From assembly GCF_029855045.1 (NCBI RefSeq), contig NZ_CP123228.1, forward strand, positions 2,480,001 to 2,544,000: a stretch of 64,000 bases of DNA. Reading direction: 5' to 3'. Position 1 is the stretch's first letter; every line of letters begins with the position of its first letter. The position numbers and the translations under genes were made by a program. Of the stretch, positions 43,197 through 50,983 are shown one piece after another. Source of the DNA: Piscinibacter sp. XHJ-5 (lineage in GTDB: Bacteria; Pseudomonadota; Gammaproteobacteria; Burkholderiales; Burkholderiaceae_C). A model generated the notes under the pieces. It saw only the letters and a program-made list of their open reading frames with translations. It searched no databases and was not told the DNA's origin.

Positions 43197-44699
43197 CTAT
43201 CGTGCGACGCCGTCGCGGCGGCGATGCACCACGGCCACGTCGTCGGCGTACACACGCTCCCACTCCGGCATGGTGTCGAGCGACGCGATGGCCGGGGTTC
43301 CAGGGATGAGCAGGGTCCAGCCGATGCGGTAATCGTCCAGGAGCGCCGCAAGCGCCTTCGGTTCCCGCAGCGACAAGGCGACCGCGTTTCGTCGCAGCAA
43401 GTCGTCGCCGTACAGGTCGGACCGACCGTCGAGGAACACCTTCACGCCCTGGAAGATGAGATAGCCGCCGAACGAGTATTCGTTGAGGACCTCACCCTTC
43501 ACGCCTGCCGTGCGGGCCGCGCGTAGCGCCGCTTCCGGCGTGATGCCCGGCTGGGGCACAGGTCCGCGTGCGGGGACGATGGCGCCGAGAGCGAACAGCG
43601 ACAGCGACAGCACCAGCACGATGGCGACCGGCCGCGCCGGCGCCGCGAGGGCGCGGAACCATCGATCGAGATGCTCCGCGTCGCGGCCCCCGCTGGAGGA
43701 GCGGGCCCACTGGAGTGCCATCGGGCCGGCCATCACGAAGGGCGACACGAGGCCCAGGATCGCCATGTTGCGATGGTGCTTCAACGCCAGGTGCACCAGG
43801 CCCAGCACGATGAGCATGCGCACCAGCGGAAGACGCACGCGCCCTGACAGCGCCAGGCCCATCACGAGCAGCAGCCATACCTCCACCGCCTGCAGCTGAT
43901 GGAAGTTGGGCGAGAGCCACTCGCCGATCATCGACAGCGCGAAGTCCTGGTGCATGACCTTCACGGTGTAGGTGAGGCCTTCCACGCCGTTCGGGGTGAT
44001 CGTGGACACGGCGATCGCCGAGGCGATGAAAGCGCCCCATCGTGCGGCGGCAGCGCGACGAGCCCCGGGCGCGTGGGCCAGCACCGCGTCGCCTGCGAGC
44101 CCGGCGGCCAGCAGCAGTCCGAGGGTGAAGCTTCCATGCAGGTTCGCCCACAGCAGCATCACCATCAGCAGCCACCACGGCGGTGGGCGACGCGCGTCCG
44201 AGGACTCGACCAGCACGCCGACCCACAGCGCGAGCAACGGCCAGGCAAGGACGTGCGGGCGAGCCAGCAGGTGAGTGAGCAGCATGCCTGCCGCGAACCC
44301 GGTGAAGAGCAGCGCATGCACCGGCTCCATCCGGCGCAGCAGGAAGCGCGTCAGCCAGGCCAGCGTGGCGGCGAAGCTCATCGCCGTCAACGCGACCAGC
44401 GCCGACCACCCGCCGGCGCGATAGGTCGCGTTCAGCAGCACTTCCGACAGCCACTCCTGCGTGGTCCACGGCGCTCCGGGCTTCGAGTGCGAGAACGGGT
44501 CGCCCCCCGGCACGAGTCCGTGCTCGAGGATCCACTGGCCGGCCGCGATGTGCCAGTAGGTGTCGGGATCGGACAGGGGGCGTGCCGCCGGCATGCAGGC
44601 CAGCACGCCGAAGAGCGCCAGCACGGCCACCAGCAGGGGCCATGAGATGCCCATGGTCCGCACGGCCGGGAAAGAAGCGTCGCGTATCACCGATTCCAT
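43197..44699 (-). CDS. Polytopic GT-C-like membrane protein of unknown function
   Basis: This product of about 500 residues has around ten membrane helices. After the first helix it carries an acidic loop, PLSDPDTYWHIAAGQWI (Asp44, Asp46), then GGDPFSHSKPGAPWTTQEWL. Acidic residues in the first extracytoplasmic loop are the mark of GT-C glycosyltransferases that use lipid-linked sugars. The C-terminal soluble part (GYLIFQGVKVFLDGRSD) should be periplasmic. ATG 44699 was chosen; a GTG at 44744 would add 15 residues. It appears co-transcribed with the GtrB-like gene. No named family is claimed. Confidence 0.7.
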   Translation of the reverse strand: MESVIRDASFPAVRTMGISWPLLVAVLALFGVLACMPAARPLSDPDTYWHIAAGQWILEHGLVPGGDPFSHSKPGAPWTTQEWLSEVLLNATYRAGGWSALVALTAMSFAATLAWLTRFLLRRMEPVHALLFTGFAAGMLLTHLLARPHVLAWPLLALWVGVLVESSDARRPPPWWLLMVMLLWANLHGSFTLGLLLAAGLAGDAVLAHAPGARRAAAARWGAFIASAIAVSTITPNGVEGLTYTVKVMHQDFALSMIGEWLSPNFHQLQAVEVWLLLVMGLALSGRVRLPLVRMLIVLGLVHLALKHHRNMAILGLVSPFVMAGPMALQWARSSSGGRDAEHLDRWFRALAAPARPVAIVLVLSLSLFALGAIVPARGPVPQPGITPEAALRAARTAGVKGEVLNEYSFGGYLIFQGVKVFLDGRSDLYGDDLLRRNAVALSLREPKALAALLDDYRIGWTLLIPGTPAIASLDTMPEWERVYADDVAVVHRRRDGVAR

Positions 44700-44874
44700 G
44701 AGGTCGTCACCGTTTGTCGAGCGTGTTTGCGGGAACGGCTCCACTCTATCGACGGCCCGGCGTGCGGTCGAGATGACCTCGACGCGTCGCGCGAGGCTTG
44801 CTGTGACAAAGGTCCCCCGGCGCCGACGCGCAACCTACGATGTGTCGGCACGGACCGCTGCCTAGCATGGCTGC
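44700..44874. promoter_or_regulatory. Divergent intergenic region between the glycosylation genes and the Tad locus
   Basis: This 175-base gap separates the minus-strand GT-C-like gene from the + strand receiver gene that opens the Tad locus, so promoters for both should lie here. A TAGCAT hexamer at about 44862-44867 could be a -10 for the Tad side, but it is very close to the ATG at 44875 and has no good -35. No sigma-54 type GG-N10-GC element was found. Confidence 0.3.
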
Positions 44875-45387
44875 ATGAAATATCACGAACCGATGGCGCC
44901 GTCCGCCAGGAGCTCGTCCACGAAGGAAGTGCTTCGGGTGCTGGTGGTCGACGATGAAGCCGTCGTGCGCGAGGGGCTGTGCCGACTGATCGCGCATGAC
45001 CAGCGCACCGGCGTGCAGGTGCTGGCAGTGGCCTCGACGACCGAGGCGCTGCGGCAGGTGCCCGTATTCGCGCCGCACATCGTCGTGCTCGATGTCGACC
45101 TGGCGGGCGATGACGGTCTCGGATTGATGCCGCGACTCTCACCCGACGTGCGTGTCGTCGTGCTGACCAGCGACACCAGCGCGGCCACGAGGCGACGTGC
45201 GCTCGCGCTCGGCGCGTGCGACTTCCTGCACAAGCTGGATCCGGGCAGCACGCTGCTGGCAAGCCTGCAGGCGCTGGCTCCCCCGCATATGCGGGGAGAC
45301 CAATCTCCCTGCACCGATGGGGCATCCAGCCCGGCCGCATCGGTTGCATTGTCCGATGCGCAGGCACCGTCCCGGACCATAGAGTGA
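44875..45387 (+). CDS. Receiver-only response regulator at the head of the Tad locus
   Basis: The 170-residue product has a complete receiver fold (LRVLVVDDEAVVREGLCRLI; phospho-acceptor in VVLDVDLAGDDG; Thr/Ser in VVLTSD; Lys in DFLHKLD) and then about 45 residues of Ser/Ala/Pro-rich tail. It has no DNA-binding or other output domain. Such single-domain regulators act through protein contacts. It lies 5 bases before the first pilin start and may be translated with it. A start at internal Met7 is also possible. Confidence 0.78.
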   Translation: MKYHEPMAPSARSSSTKEVLRVLVVDDEAVVREGLCRLIAHDQRTGVQVLAVASTTEALRQVPVFAPHIVVLDVDLAGDDGLGLMPRLSPDVRVVVLTSDTSAATRRRALALGACDFLHKLDPGSTLLASLQALAPPHMRGDQSPCTDGASSPAASVALSDAQAPSRTIE

Positions 45388-45392
45388 ACGCC

Positions 45393-45611
45393 ATGGACTC
45401 CAAGCGTCGACAAACCGCACTGCATGACGCCGCCACCGTGGTTTCACAAGAGCCCGGATGGTGGACGGACGAGCGCGGCGTGACGGCGGTGGAGTACGGG
45501 TTGCTCGCGGCGTTGATCACGATCGCGTGCCTGGCGGGTTTCACCTCGCTCAGCACCGCGTTCAGCGATCTGTGGACGAAATGGATCATCCCCGTCCTCG
45601 CTGCGGTGTAG
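45393..45611 (+). CDS. Flp-type pilin, divergent copy (Flp1)
   Basis: The 72-residue prepilin has a long 29-residue leader ending in Gly29, then VTAVEYGLLAALITIA with Glu34 and Tyr35 at the +5/+6 places of the Flp motif. One hydrophobic helix follows. It differs from the two later pilins in its leader, its core (TIACLAGF) and a longer, Trp-rich C-terminus. The prepilin peptidase encoded at 46.2 kb would process it. It may be a minor pilin, or the adhesive or initiating subunit. Confidence 0.85.
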   Translation: MDSKRRQTALHDAATVVSQEPGWWTDERGVTAVEYGLLAALITIACLAGFTSLSTAFSDLWTKWIIPVLAAV

Positions 45612-45665
45612 CCGGATATCGACGCGAATTGCCGGCCGGCGTCCAAGAACAGGCTGGTGGGGGAT

Positions 45666-45689
45666 GGATCCGGGCCCTTCTCCGGATCC
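45666..45689 (+). other. Stem-loop between first and second pilin genes
   Basis: A perfect 8-bp inverted repeat (GGATCCGG/CCGGATCC, 8-base loop) lies 54 bases after the first pilin stop. There is no T-run, so it may stabilise or limit the mRNA rather than terminate it. Confidence 0.45.
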
Positions 45690-45747
45690 GCATGTCAGGT
45701 CGGCGTGCCGGCCCGAGTCTTTCATCAACCGTGAACAGGAGCAGCAA

Positions 45748-45933
45748 ATGAACTTCCTCAAGCACATCAAGCAATTCGGTCGTGACGAAGAAGGCGTGAC
45801 CGCCATCGAATACGGCCTCATCGCCGCGCTCGTGGCGGTCGTCCTGATCGTCGGCGCCACCGCGCTGGGCGCCAACCTGAACGCGATGTTCACCTTCCTC
45901 GCCGGCAAGCTGTCGGGCGCGCAGGCCGGCTGA
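45748..45933 (+). CDS. flp: Flp pilin, major type (Flp2)
   Basis: The 61-residue prepilin has a 16-residue charged leader ending in Gly16, then VTAIEYGLIAALVAVVLIVG with Glu21-Tyr22, the signature of Flp pilins. The rest is one hydrophobic helix and a short Gly/Ala-rich C-terminus. A ribosome binding site AGGAG lies 8 bases before the ATG. The mature core is identical over 33 residues to the next pilin, yet about half of the codons in that stretch differ. Confidence 0.93.
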   Translation: MNFLKHIKQFGRDEEGVTAIEYGLIAALVAVVLIVGATALGANLNAMFTFLAGKLSGAQAG

Positions 45934-45943
45934 GCCAGGACCG

Positions 45944-45964
45944 GACGACGCCCCGGGCGTCGTC
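45944..45964 (+). terminator. Stem-loop after the second pilin gene
   Basis: A 9-bp stem (GACGACGCC/GGCGTCGTC, 3-base loop) is followed by CCCCCTTTC. It looks like a weak intrinsic terminator placed 11 bases after the flp2 stop; flp3 starts 35 bases after it. Confidence 0.55.
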
Positions 45965-45998
45965 CCCCTTTCGTCATGAATGTCAGGAGAGAGCAAGC

Positions 45999-46184
45999 AT
46001 GAAACTCGGTCAATTTCTGAATCGATTCACGCGGGAAGAGGATGGCGTCACGGCCATCGAGTACGGGCTCATCGCGGCGCTGGTCGCGGTGGTGCTCATC
46101 GTCGGTGCCACGGCACTCGGCGCGAACCTGAACGCGATGTTCGACTTCATCGCCGGCAAGGTGTCAGGTGCGATGGCCGGCTGA
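45999..46184 (+). CDS. flp: Flp pilin, major type, second copy (Flp3)
   Basis: This is a 61-residue prepilin very close to flp2. It has a leader MKLGQFLNRFTREEDG ending in Gly16, then the same VTAIEYG core. After residue 48 only four positions differ from flp2 (Thr/Asp, Leu/Ile, Leu/Val, Gln/Met). A GGAGAG ribosome binding site precedes it. The high protein but low codon identity shows the pair is not a recent duplication. It should be a structural subunit of the Tad pilus. Confidence 0.93.
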   Translation: MKLGQFLNRFTREEDGVTAIEYGLIAALVAVVLIVGATALGANLNAMFDFIAGKVSGAMAG

Positions 46185-46210
46185 TGCCGGCTCGTCGCAA
46201 CACAAGAAAA

Positions 46211-46231
46211 GCTGGGGCCTGGTGCCCCAGC
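46211..46231 (+). terminator. Stem-loop after the third pilin gene
   Basis: An 8-bp perfect stem (GCTGGGGC/GCCCCAGC, 5-base loop) lies 27 bases after the flp3 stop, followed by CTTCAATC. It may cause partial termination, so that pilins are made in excess over the assembly genes downstream. Confidence 0.55.
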
Positions 46232-46248
46232 CTTCAATCGAGGACCCC

Positions 46249-46830
46249 ATGTCGTTGTCGACGCTGCAACAGCCGATGGCTCTCGCTTCGTTCGCCGTGC
46301 TGGCGGTGTTGCTGACTGCCGCCGTCATGAGCGATGTGAAGTCGCGGCGCATTCCGAATCGCCTCGTCGTCCACGGGCTGGCCCTGGCCGCCGGCATCCA
46401 CCTCGTGTCCGTCTTTCTCGGGCAGGCGACCCTCGCGCCGCCTGCCCTCTGGTCCCCGCTGGCCGGCATGCTGGCCGGCCTGGCCTTCCTGCTGCCGCTG
46501 TACCTCATCCGCGCCTGCGGCGCCGGCGACGTGAAGCTGATGGCCATGGTCGGTGCCTTCGTCGGTCCCGGCGTCGCGCTGTCGGCAGGCGTCTACACGC
46601 TCGTCGCGGGAGGCGTGCTGTCGCTGGCCGTCATGGCCCTGCACGGCGTGACCGCGCAGACGCTTGCCAACGTGCGCTTCATCCTCACCGAGTGGCGCAT
46701 GCGCGCCCACACCGGGAACGACTTGCGCCTGGCGCCGCTGAGCACCACCGCGGCGCGACTGCCCTACGGGGTCGCCATCGCCGCCGGCACGCTGCTGGCC
46801 CTCCTGCGGCCGCTGGCCCTGCTGTCATAA
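46249..46830 (+). CDS. cpaA: Flp prepilin peptidase (TadV/CpaA, A24 family)
   Basis: This 193-residue membrane aspartyl peptidase cleaves the leader of Flp prepilins. The two catalytic aspartates are visible: Asp29 in SDVKSRRIPN and Asp94 in the GxGD motif (CGAGDVKLMAMVGAFVG). About six hydrophobic helices are present; the methylase domain of PilD is absent, as is usual for TadV/CpaA. ATG 46249 was chosen because the catalytic helix follows directly; the upstream extension would run through the stem-loop. Confidence 0.92.
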   Translation: MSLSTLQQPMALASFAVLAVLLTAAVMSDVKSRRIPNRLVVHGLALAAGIHLVSVFLGQATLAPPALWSPLAGMLAGLAFLLPLYLIRACGAGDVKLMAMVGAFVGPGVALSAGVYTLVAGGVLSLAVMALHGVTAQTLANVRFILTEWRMRAHTGNDLRLAPLSTTAARLPYGVAIAAGTLLALLRPLALLS

Positions 46831-46856
46831 CCGCGCCGCTCGCCGAAATCCACGCC

Positions 46857-48209
46857 ATGACACTGCTGATGTTCCCGGCCGCCTCGAACGGCCCGAGCCC
46901 AGGACCAGAAGCGCCACCGCGCGCGCCGCAAACCGTCGAGGAAACCGGCCTGTCGCAGACCTTCCTGATCGAGCTCGTCGCCAAGGCGATGTTCCAGCGT
47001 GGTCTGACGCGCCTGGTCGAGCTGTCGCAGACCCTGTCCCTCTCGGGCTCGGTGGTCGAGGCGGTGTGCCAGTTCATGCGGCGCGAATCCATTCTCGAGA
47101 TCAGCCGCCGCGGGCAGAACGAGGCCGACCTGCAGTTCGACCTGACGGCCGGCGGACGTGCCCGCGCGGCCGACTGGCTGGCGCGCAGTTCCTACGTCGG
47201 CCCGGCGCCCGTGCCCCTGGAGGCCTACATCAAGCGGGTGCGCCAGCAGTCGGCCACGGCGCTGCGCGTCACCGAGGCCGATGTGCGCGCTGCGTTCGCG
47301 GACGTCGTCGTGCCGAACGATCTGCAGGACCAGATGGGCATCGCGATCAACTCGGGCCGCCCGATGCTTCTGTATGGCTCGCCCGGCTCGGGCAAGACGT
47401 ACCTGGCCGAGCGCATGCGCCAGCTGCTGCGCGGCTCGATCGCCGTGCCCCATGCCATCTGCGTGCATGGCGAGGTGATCCGTGTGTTCGATGAACACTG
47501 GCACAAGCCGTGGTCCGCTGGCGATGCGCCGCAGGCGGGCATCGACAGTCGCGCCCGCCCCGATGCGCGCTGGATCATGTGCGAGCGACCCTGCGTCATG
47601 GCCGGCGGCGAGCTCACGCTCGAGATGCTCGACCTGAGCTTCGACGCGCGCGCCGGGTACTACGAAGCGCCGCCGCACTTCAAGGCCAACAACGGCTTGT
47701 TCATCGTCGACGACCTGGGCAGGCAAGTTGTCACGCCAGGTGCGCTCATGAATCGCTGGATTGTGCCGATGGAACGGGGTGAGGACTACCTGATGCTGCG
47801 CACGGGCGGCAAGTTCTCGATCCCGTTCAACATGGTGCTCGTCTTCTGCAGCAATCTGAGACCGCAGGACCTGGACGATTCCGCGTTCCTTCGCCGCATG
47901 GGGCAGAAGGTCGAGGTTCGCGCGCTCGGCATGGACGACTACCGCAAGGTGTTCGAGGGCATCTGCACGGCAGCGCGCGTGGGTTTCAGGGACGACGGCT
48001 TCGAGCGCCTGATGCAGCTGCACCGGCGCGACGGGCAGCGTCCGACCTTCGCCTGCTATCCGCGCGACCTGATCAATCTGGTGGTCAGCCGCGCGACCTA
48101 CCTGGGGGCGGACCGCAACGATGCAGGTCCGCTGCTCGAATGGGCATGGGGCGTGTACTTCGCGACCCCCCGGTCCGATTCCCCGCAGTCAGGGGAAGGC
48201 CGTCCCTGA
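46857..48209 (+). CDS. MoxR-like AAA+ ATPase inside the Tad locus
   Basis: The 450-residue product has an N-terminal helical domain of about 140 residues (SQTFLIELVAKAMFQRGLTR) that may include a winged helix. An AAA+ module follows: Walker A GSPGSGKT at 174-181, Walker B LFIVDDLG with Asp285-Asp286, sensor 1 in MVLVFCSNL, and an arginine-rich FLRRMGQKVEV segment. It has no signal or membrane helix and is not related to the TadA secretion ATPase. Its role in Tad pili is unknown to me; remodelling or regulation of assembly is possible. The N-terminus before residue 20 is poorly conserved-looking. Confidence 0.78.
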   Translation: MTLLMFPAASNGPSPGPEAPPRAPQTVEETGLSQTFLIELVAKAMFQRGLTRLVELSQTLSLSGSVVEAVCQFMRRESILEISRRGQNEADLQFDLTAGGRARAADWLARSSYVGPAPVPLEAYIKRVRQQSATALRVTEADVRAAFADVVVPNDLQDQMGIAINSGRPMLLYGSPGSGKTYLAERMRQLLRGSIAVPHAICVHGEVIRVFDEHWHKPWSAGDAPQAGIDSRARPDARWIMCERPCVMAGGELTLEMLDLSFDARAGYYEAPPHFKANNGLFIVDDLGRQVVTPGALMNRWIVPMERGEDYLMLRTGGKFSIPFNMVLVFCSNLRPQDLDDSAFLRRMGQKVEVRALGMDDYRKVFEGICTAARVGFRDDGFERLMQLHRRDGQRPTFACYPRDLINLVVSRATYLGADRNDAGPLLEWAWGVYFATPRSDSPQSGEGRP

Positions 48210-48257
48210 GGGCGGCGACGTTATGCAAGCGAGACACCGTAGTCGAAGGAGCCAAGA

Positions 48258-49121
48258 ATGAAATCGCGTGGACTGCTGATGCTGCTGATCGCCGTTGCTG
48301 CCGGACTGGCAGCCATGTTGATGGCCGCGCGCTGGATGCAGGAGCAAGGAGGCGATCGCGGCCGCATCGCCGTGGCGGCCGCGGAGGTCGAGCTCGGCTC
48401 CCGTCTGACGGCCGACATGGTTCGTCTGGTCGAGTGGCCGCAGTCGAGCATGCCCCCCGGCGCGTTCACCGACCTGGCCAAGCTCGAGGGGCGCGTCGTC
48501 ACCTCGTCGGTGCACCGCGGCGAGCCCATCCTCGATTCGCGACTTGCCCCTGAAGGCACCAAGGGCGGCCTGTCGGCGGTGGTGCCGGAAGGCAAGCGCG
48601 CGATGACGGTGCGCGTCAACGACGTGGTGGGCGTGGCCGGATTCGCCCTGCCCGGCACGTTCGTGGACATCATGGTCAACACGCAGGAGGAGGGCGGCCA
48701 GCGCAGCGATCGCGACCGGACCGTCTCCAAGATCGTGCTCGAGCGCATCCTCGTGCTCGCCATCGCGCAGGAAGCCGATCGCGACAACACCAAGCCCAAG
48801 GTGGTGAGTGCGGTGACGCTGGAACTCACGCCGGGCCAGGCCGAAGTGCTGGACCTGGCGCGCAGTGTCGGCACGCTCTCGCTCGTGCTGCGCAACCAGA
48901 CCGAATCGAAGATGGCCGACACCAGCGGAGCCACCAAGGCCCAGCTGCTGGGATTGAAGCCGGTCGCGGCTGCGGCCTCCGCTGCCCCCGCACCGCGTCC
49001 CGTCGTGGCACGCCGGGTCGCGCCGCGCACGGAGGCTGCGGCCGCCGAGCCGGTGATTCAGCGTCAGCTCACGTGCGTCGAGGTCATCCGCGGCATGAAC
49101 CGCGTCACCGAATGCTTCTGA
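48258..49121 (+). CDS. cpaB: Flp pilus assembly protein CpaB/RcpC
   Basis: CpaB/RcpC is a periplasmic, membrane-anchored component that works with the secretin. The 287-residue product has an N-terminal anchor (GLLMLLIAVAAGLAAMLMAA) and a SAF domain (AAAEVELGSRLTADMVRLVEWP, RGEPILDSRLAPEG). An RcpC-type domain (GVAGFALPGTFVDIMVNT) follows. The C-terminal Ala/Pro-rich tail carries two cysteines. An AGGAGCC ribosome binding site precedes it. Confidence 0.92.
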   Translation: MKSRGLLMLLIAVAAGLAAMLMAARWMQEQGGDRGRIAVAAAEVELGSRLTADMVRLVEWPQSSMPPGAFTDLAKLEGRVVTSSVHRGEPILDSRLAPEGTKGGLSAVVPEGKRAMTVRVNDVVGVAGFALPGTFVDIMVNTQEEGGQRSDRDRTVSKIVLERILVLAIAQEADRDNTKPKVVSAVTLELTPGQAEVLDLARSVGTLSLVLRNQTESKMADTSGATKAQLLGLKPVAAAASAAPAPRPVVARRVAPRTEAAAAEPVIQRQLTCVEVIRGMNRVTECF

Positions 49122-49156
49122 TCCATGCAAGCCACAAACATGTTGGGAGATTGAAC

Positions 49157-50983
49157 ATGGCTCGTGTTTCCGGTCCCGCGCTGTCCCGGGCAGCGCTCGC
49201 AGTCGCACTGGCGGTGACGACCTTGGCGGTCCACGCGCAGGCGACGAAGGCCGCACAGCCTGCGAAGCCGCCCGCTCGCGCCGTCGTCGCGGCACCTGCT
49301 GCACCGCTGCTTCCCTGCAGCGAAGTGGAGACCCCGGAGCCCATTGCGCTCTCGGTCGGCAAGACGCGGTCACTCCCGACCAGGCGGCCCGTGGTGCGCA
49401 TCATTGCGGGCAATGCATCGTCGGGCATCGGCGTGCCGGGAGGCGGCCGCGCCGATGTCGGCGACGCGGCCGAGGGCAAGCGGGGCCAGCAGCAGTTGAC
49501 AGCCGCCTCGGGCGGTGCAAGGCCCATGGAGACGCAGGCGGTCAGCGTTCGACCCGGTGTCGGCGAAGTCGACATCCAGCTGCTCAGTCCCACCGACGTG
49601 TACTTCACCGGCAAGAGCATCGGGTCCACCAACGTCGTGCTGGTGCACGAGGGCGGGCGTTGCACGATGCTGAACGTGGCCGTCGGAATGGACGCGCTGG
49701 CCCTGCAGACGGCGATCGCCCAGTTGCTTCCTGATGAGAAGGAGGTAAAGGTCAGCACGGCCTTCGACTCGCTCGTGCTCAGGGGAACGGTGAGCGATAC
49801 CGAGGCGCTGGCCCGCGTCACCGAGCTCGCCAACGCCTATCTGCGCGGCGGCGAAAGCGCAGGCACCGGCGGCCCGGCGCGCAACCCGCGCATCGTCAAC
49901 ATGCTGGAAGTGGGCGCGCCTTCGCAGGTCATGCTCGAGGTCAAGGTGGCCGAGGTCTCGAAGAACCTGCTCGACCAGTTCGGCATCGACTTCTCCCGCG
50001 CCTATGTCCCGGGCGACGGCTCGCTGGTCCGCTTCCTGTCCGGCGTCTTCGGTGGCACGTCCGCGGTGACTGGACAGATCACCGGCACGAACAAGGGCGT
50101 GCCGTTGAGCTCGGTGGACGCGGTGGTCGGAGGCAGCGTGAACGGTGCCTTCGGCAACGGCGTCACGAACAGCGGGGTCACCGCCGGCAACGTGACCGTG
50201 ACGTACGACATGAACGGCCGGCCGGTCTACACCACGACCTACGGCACGGTCCCCGGGCGCGGCGTCACCAATGTCGCCCTCAACATGCAGAAGACCGACG
50301 GCCTGGTGAAGGTGCTGGCGGAACCGTCGGTGATGGCGATCAGCGGTCAGACCGGCAGCTTCCTGGCGGGCGGCAAGATCTTCATTCCCGTGTCTTCGAA
50401 CACGGACAACGGCGGTCGCACCGTGACGCTGGAGGAGAAACTGTTCGGGGTGTCCGTCAAGTTCACGCCGACGGTGCTCGGGGGCGGTCGCATCAACCTC
50501 AAGGTCAAGCCCGAGGTGTCGGAGCTGAATGCGGCCGGCATCACGATCACCGGGATCGGGGGCACGGCGGTCCTGCCGTCGTTCACCTCCCGCATGGCCG
50601 AGACCACCGTGCAGCTGATGGATGGCCAGAGCTTCGCGATCGGCGGTCTGATCAAGAACAACACCACGACCAACATCAAGGCCTTCCCGTTCCTCGGCGA
50701 GGTTCCGGTCCTCGGCGCGCTGTTTCGCAGCACCGAGTTCCAGACCGACCGCTCCGAACTGGTGTTCGTGATCACGCCGCGGCTGGTCAAGCCGCTGCCT
50801 TCCGACTACCGCCTGCCGACCGACAACTACGTGCCCCCGACCCGGCGCGAATTGATCCTCGAGGGCAAGTCCGAGGGGCGCCTGCCTGCCGCCGATGCCG
50901 GCGTGCCGGCCGCTGCACCGGTCCCGGGTTCCGCATCCGCCGGTGGCGGGTTCGATCTGCAAACGAAGGGAGAACGCAAATGA
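49157..50983 (+). CDS. cpaC: Tad/Flp outer-membrane secretin CpaC/RcpA
   Basis: This is the secretin channel through which the Flp pilus exits. The 608-residue product has a signal peptide (cleavage near VHA|Q, residue 27) and a BON/pilus N-domain (VEIQ-like segment VDIQLLSPTDVYFTGKSIG). The secretin domain includes VMLEVKVAEVSKNLLDQFGID and ends with LVFVITPRLVKPL. A Gly/Asn/Val-rich insert at about 325-375 is presumably surface- or pore-facing. Its end overlaps the start of a small lipoprotein gene. Confidence 0.94.
   Translation: MARVSGPALSRAALAVALAVTTLAVHAQATKAAQPAKPPARAVVAAPAAPLLPCSEVETPEPIALSVGKTRSLPTRRPVVRIIAGNASSGIGVPGGGRADVGDAAEGKRGQQQLTAASGGARPMETQAVSVRPGVGEVDIQLLSPTDVYFTGKSIGSTNVVLVHEGGRCTMLNVAVGMDALALQTAIAQLLPDEKEVKVSTAFDSLVLRGTVSDTEALARVTELANAYLRGGESAGTGGPARNPRIVNMLEVGAPSQVMLEVKVAEVSKNLLDQFGIDFSRAYVPGDGSLVRFLSGVFGGTSAVTGQITGTNKGVPLSSVDAVVGGSVNGAFGNGVTNSGVTAGNVTVTYDMNGRPVYTTTYGTVPGRGVTNVALNMQKTDGLVKVLAEPSVMAISGQTGSFLAGGKIFIPVSSNTDNGGRTVTLEEKLFGVSVKFTPTVLGGGRINLKVKPEVSELNAAGITITGIGGTAVLPSFTSRMAETTVQLMDGQSFAIGGLIKNNTTTNIKAFPFLGEVPVLGALFRSTEFQTDRSELVFVITPRLVKPLPSDYRLPTDNYVPPTRRELILEGKSEGRLPAADAGVPAAAPVPGSASAGGGFDLQTKGERK

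Noticed and set aside
45270-45392. Sigma-54 type promoter before the first pilin
   Set aside because: GG and GC pairs near CGGCCGCATCGGTTGCAT have the wrong spacing by one base and poor consensus.
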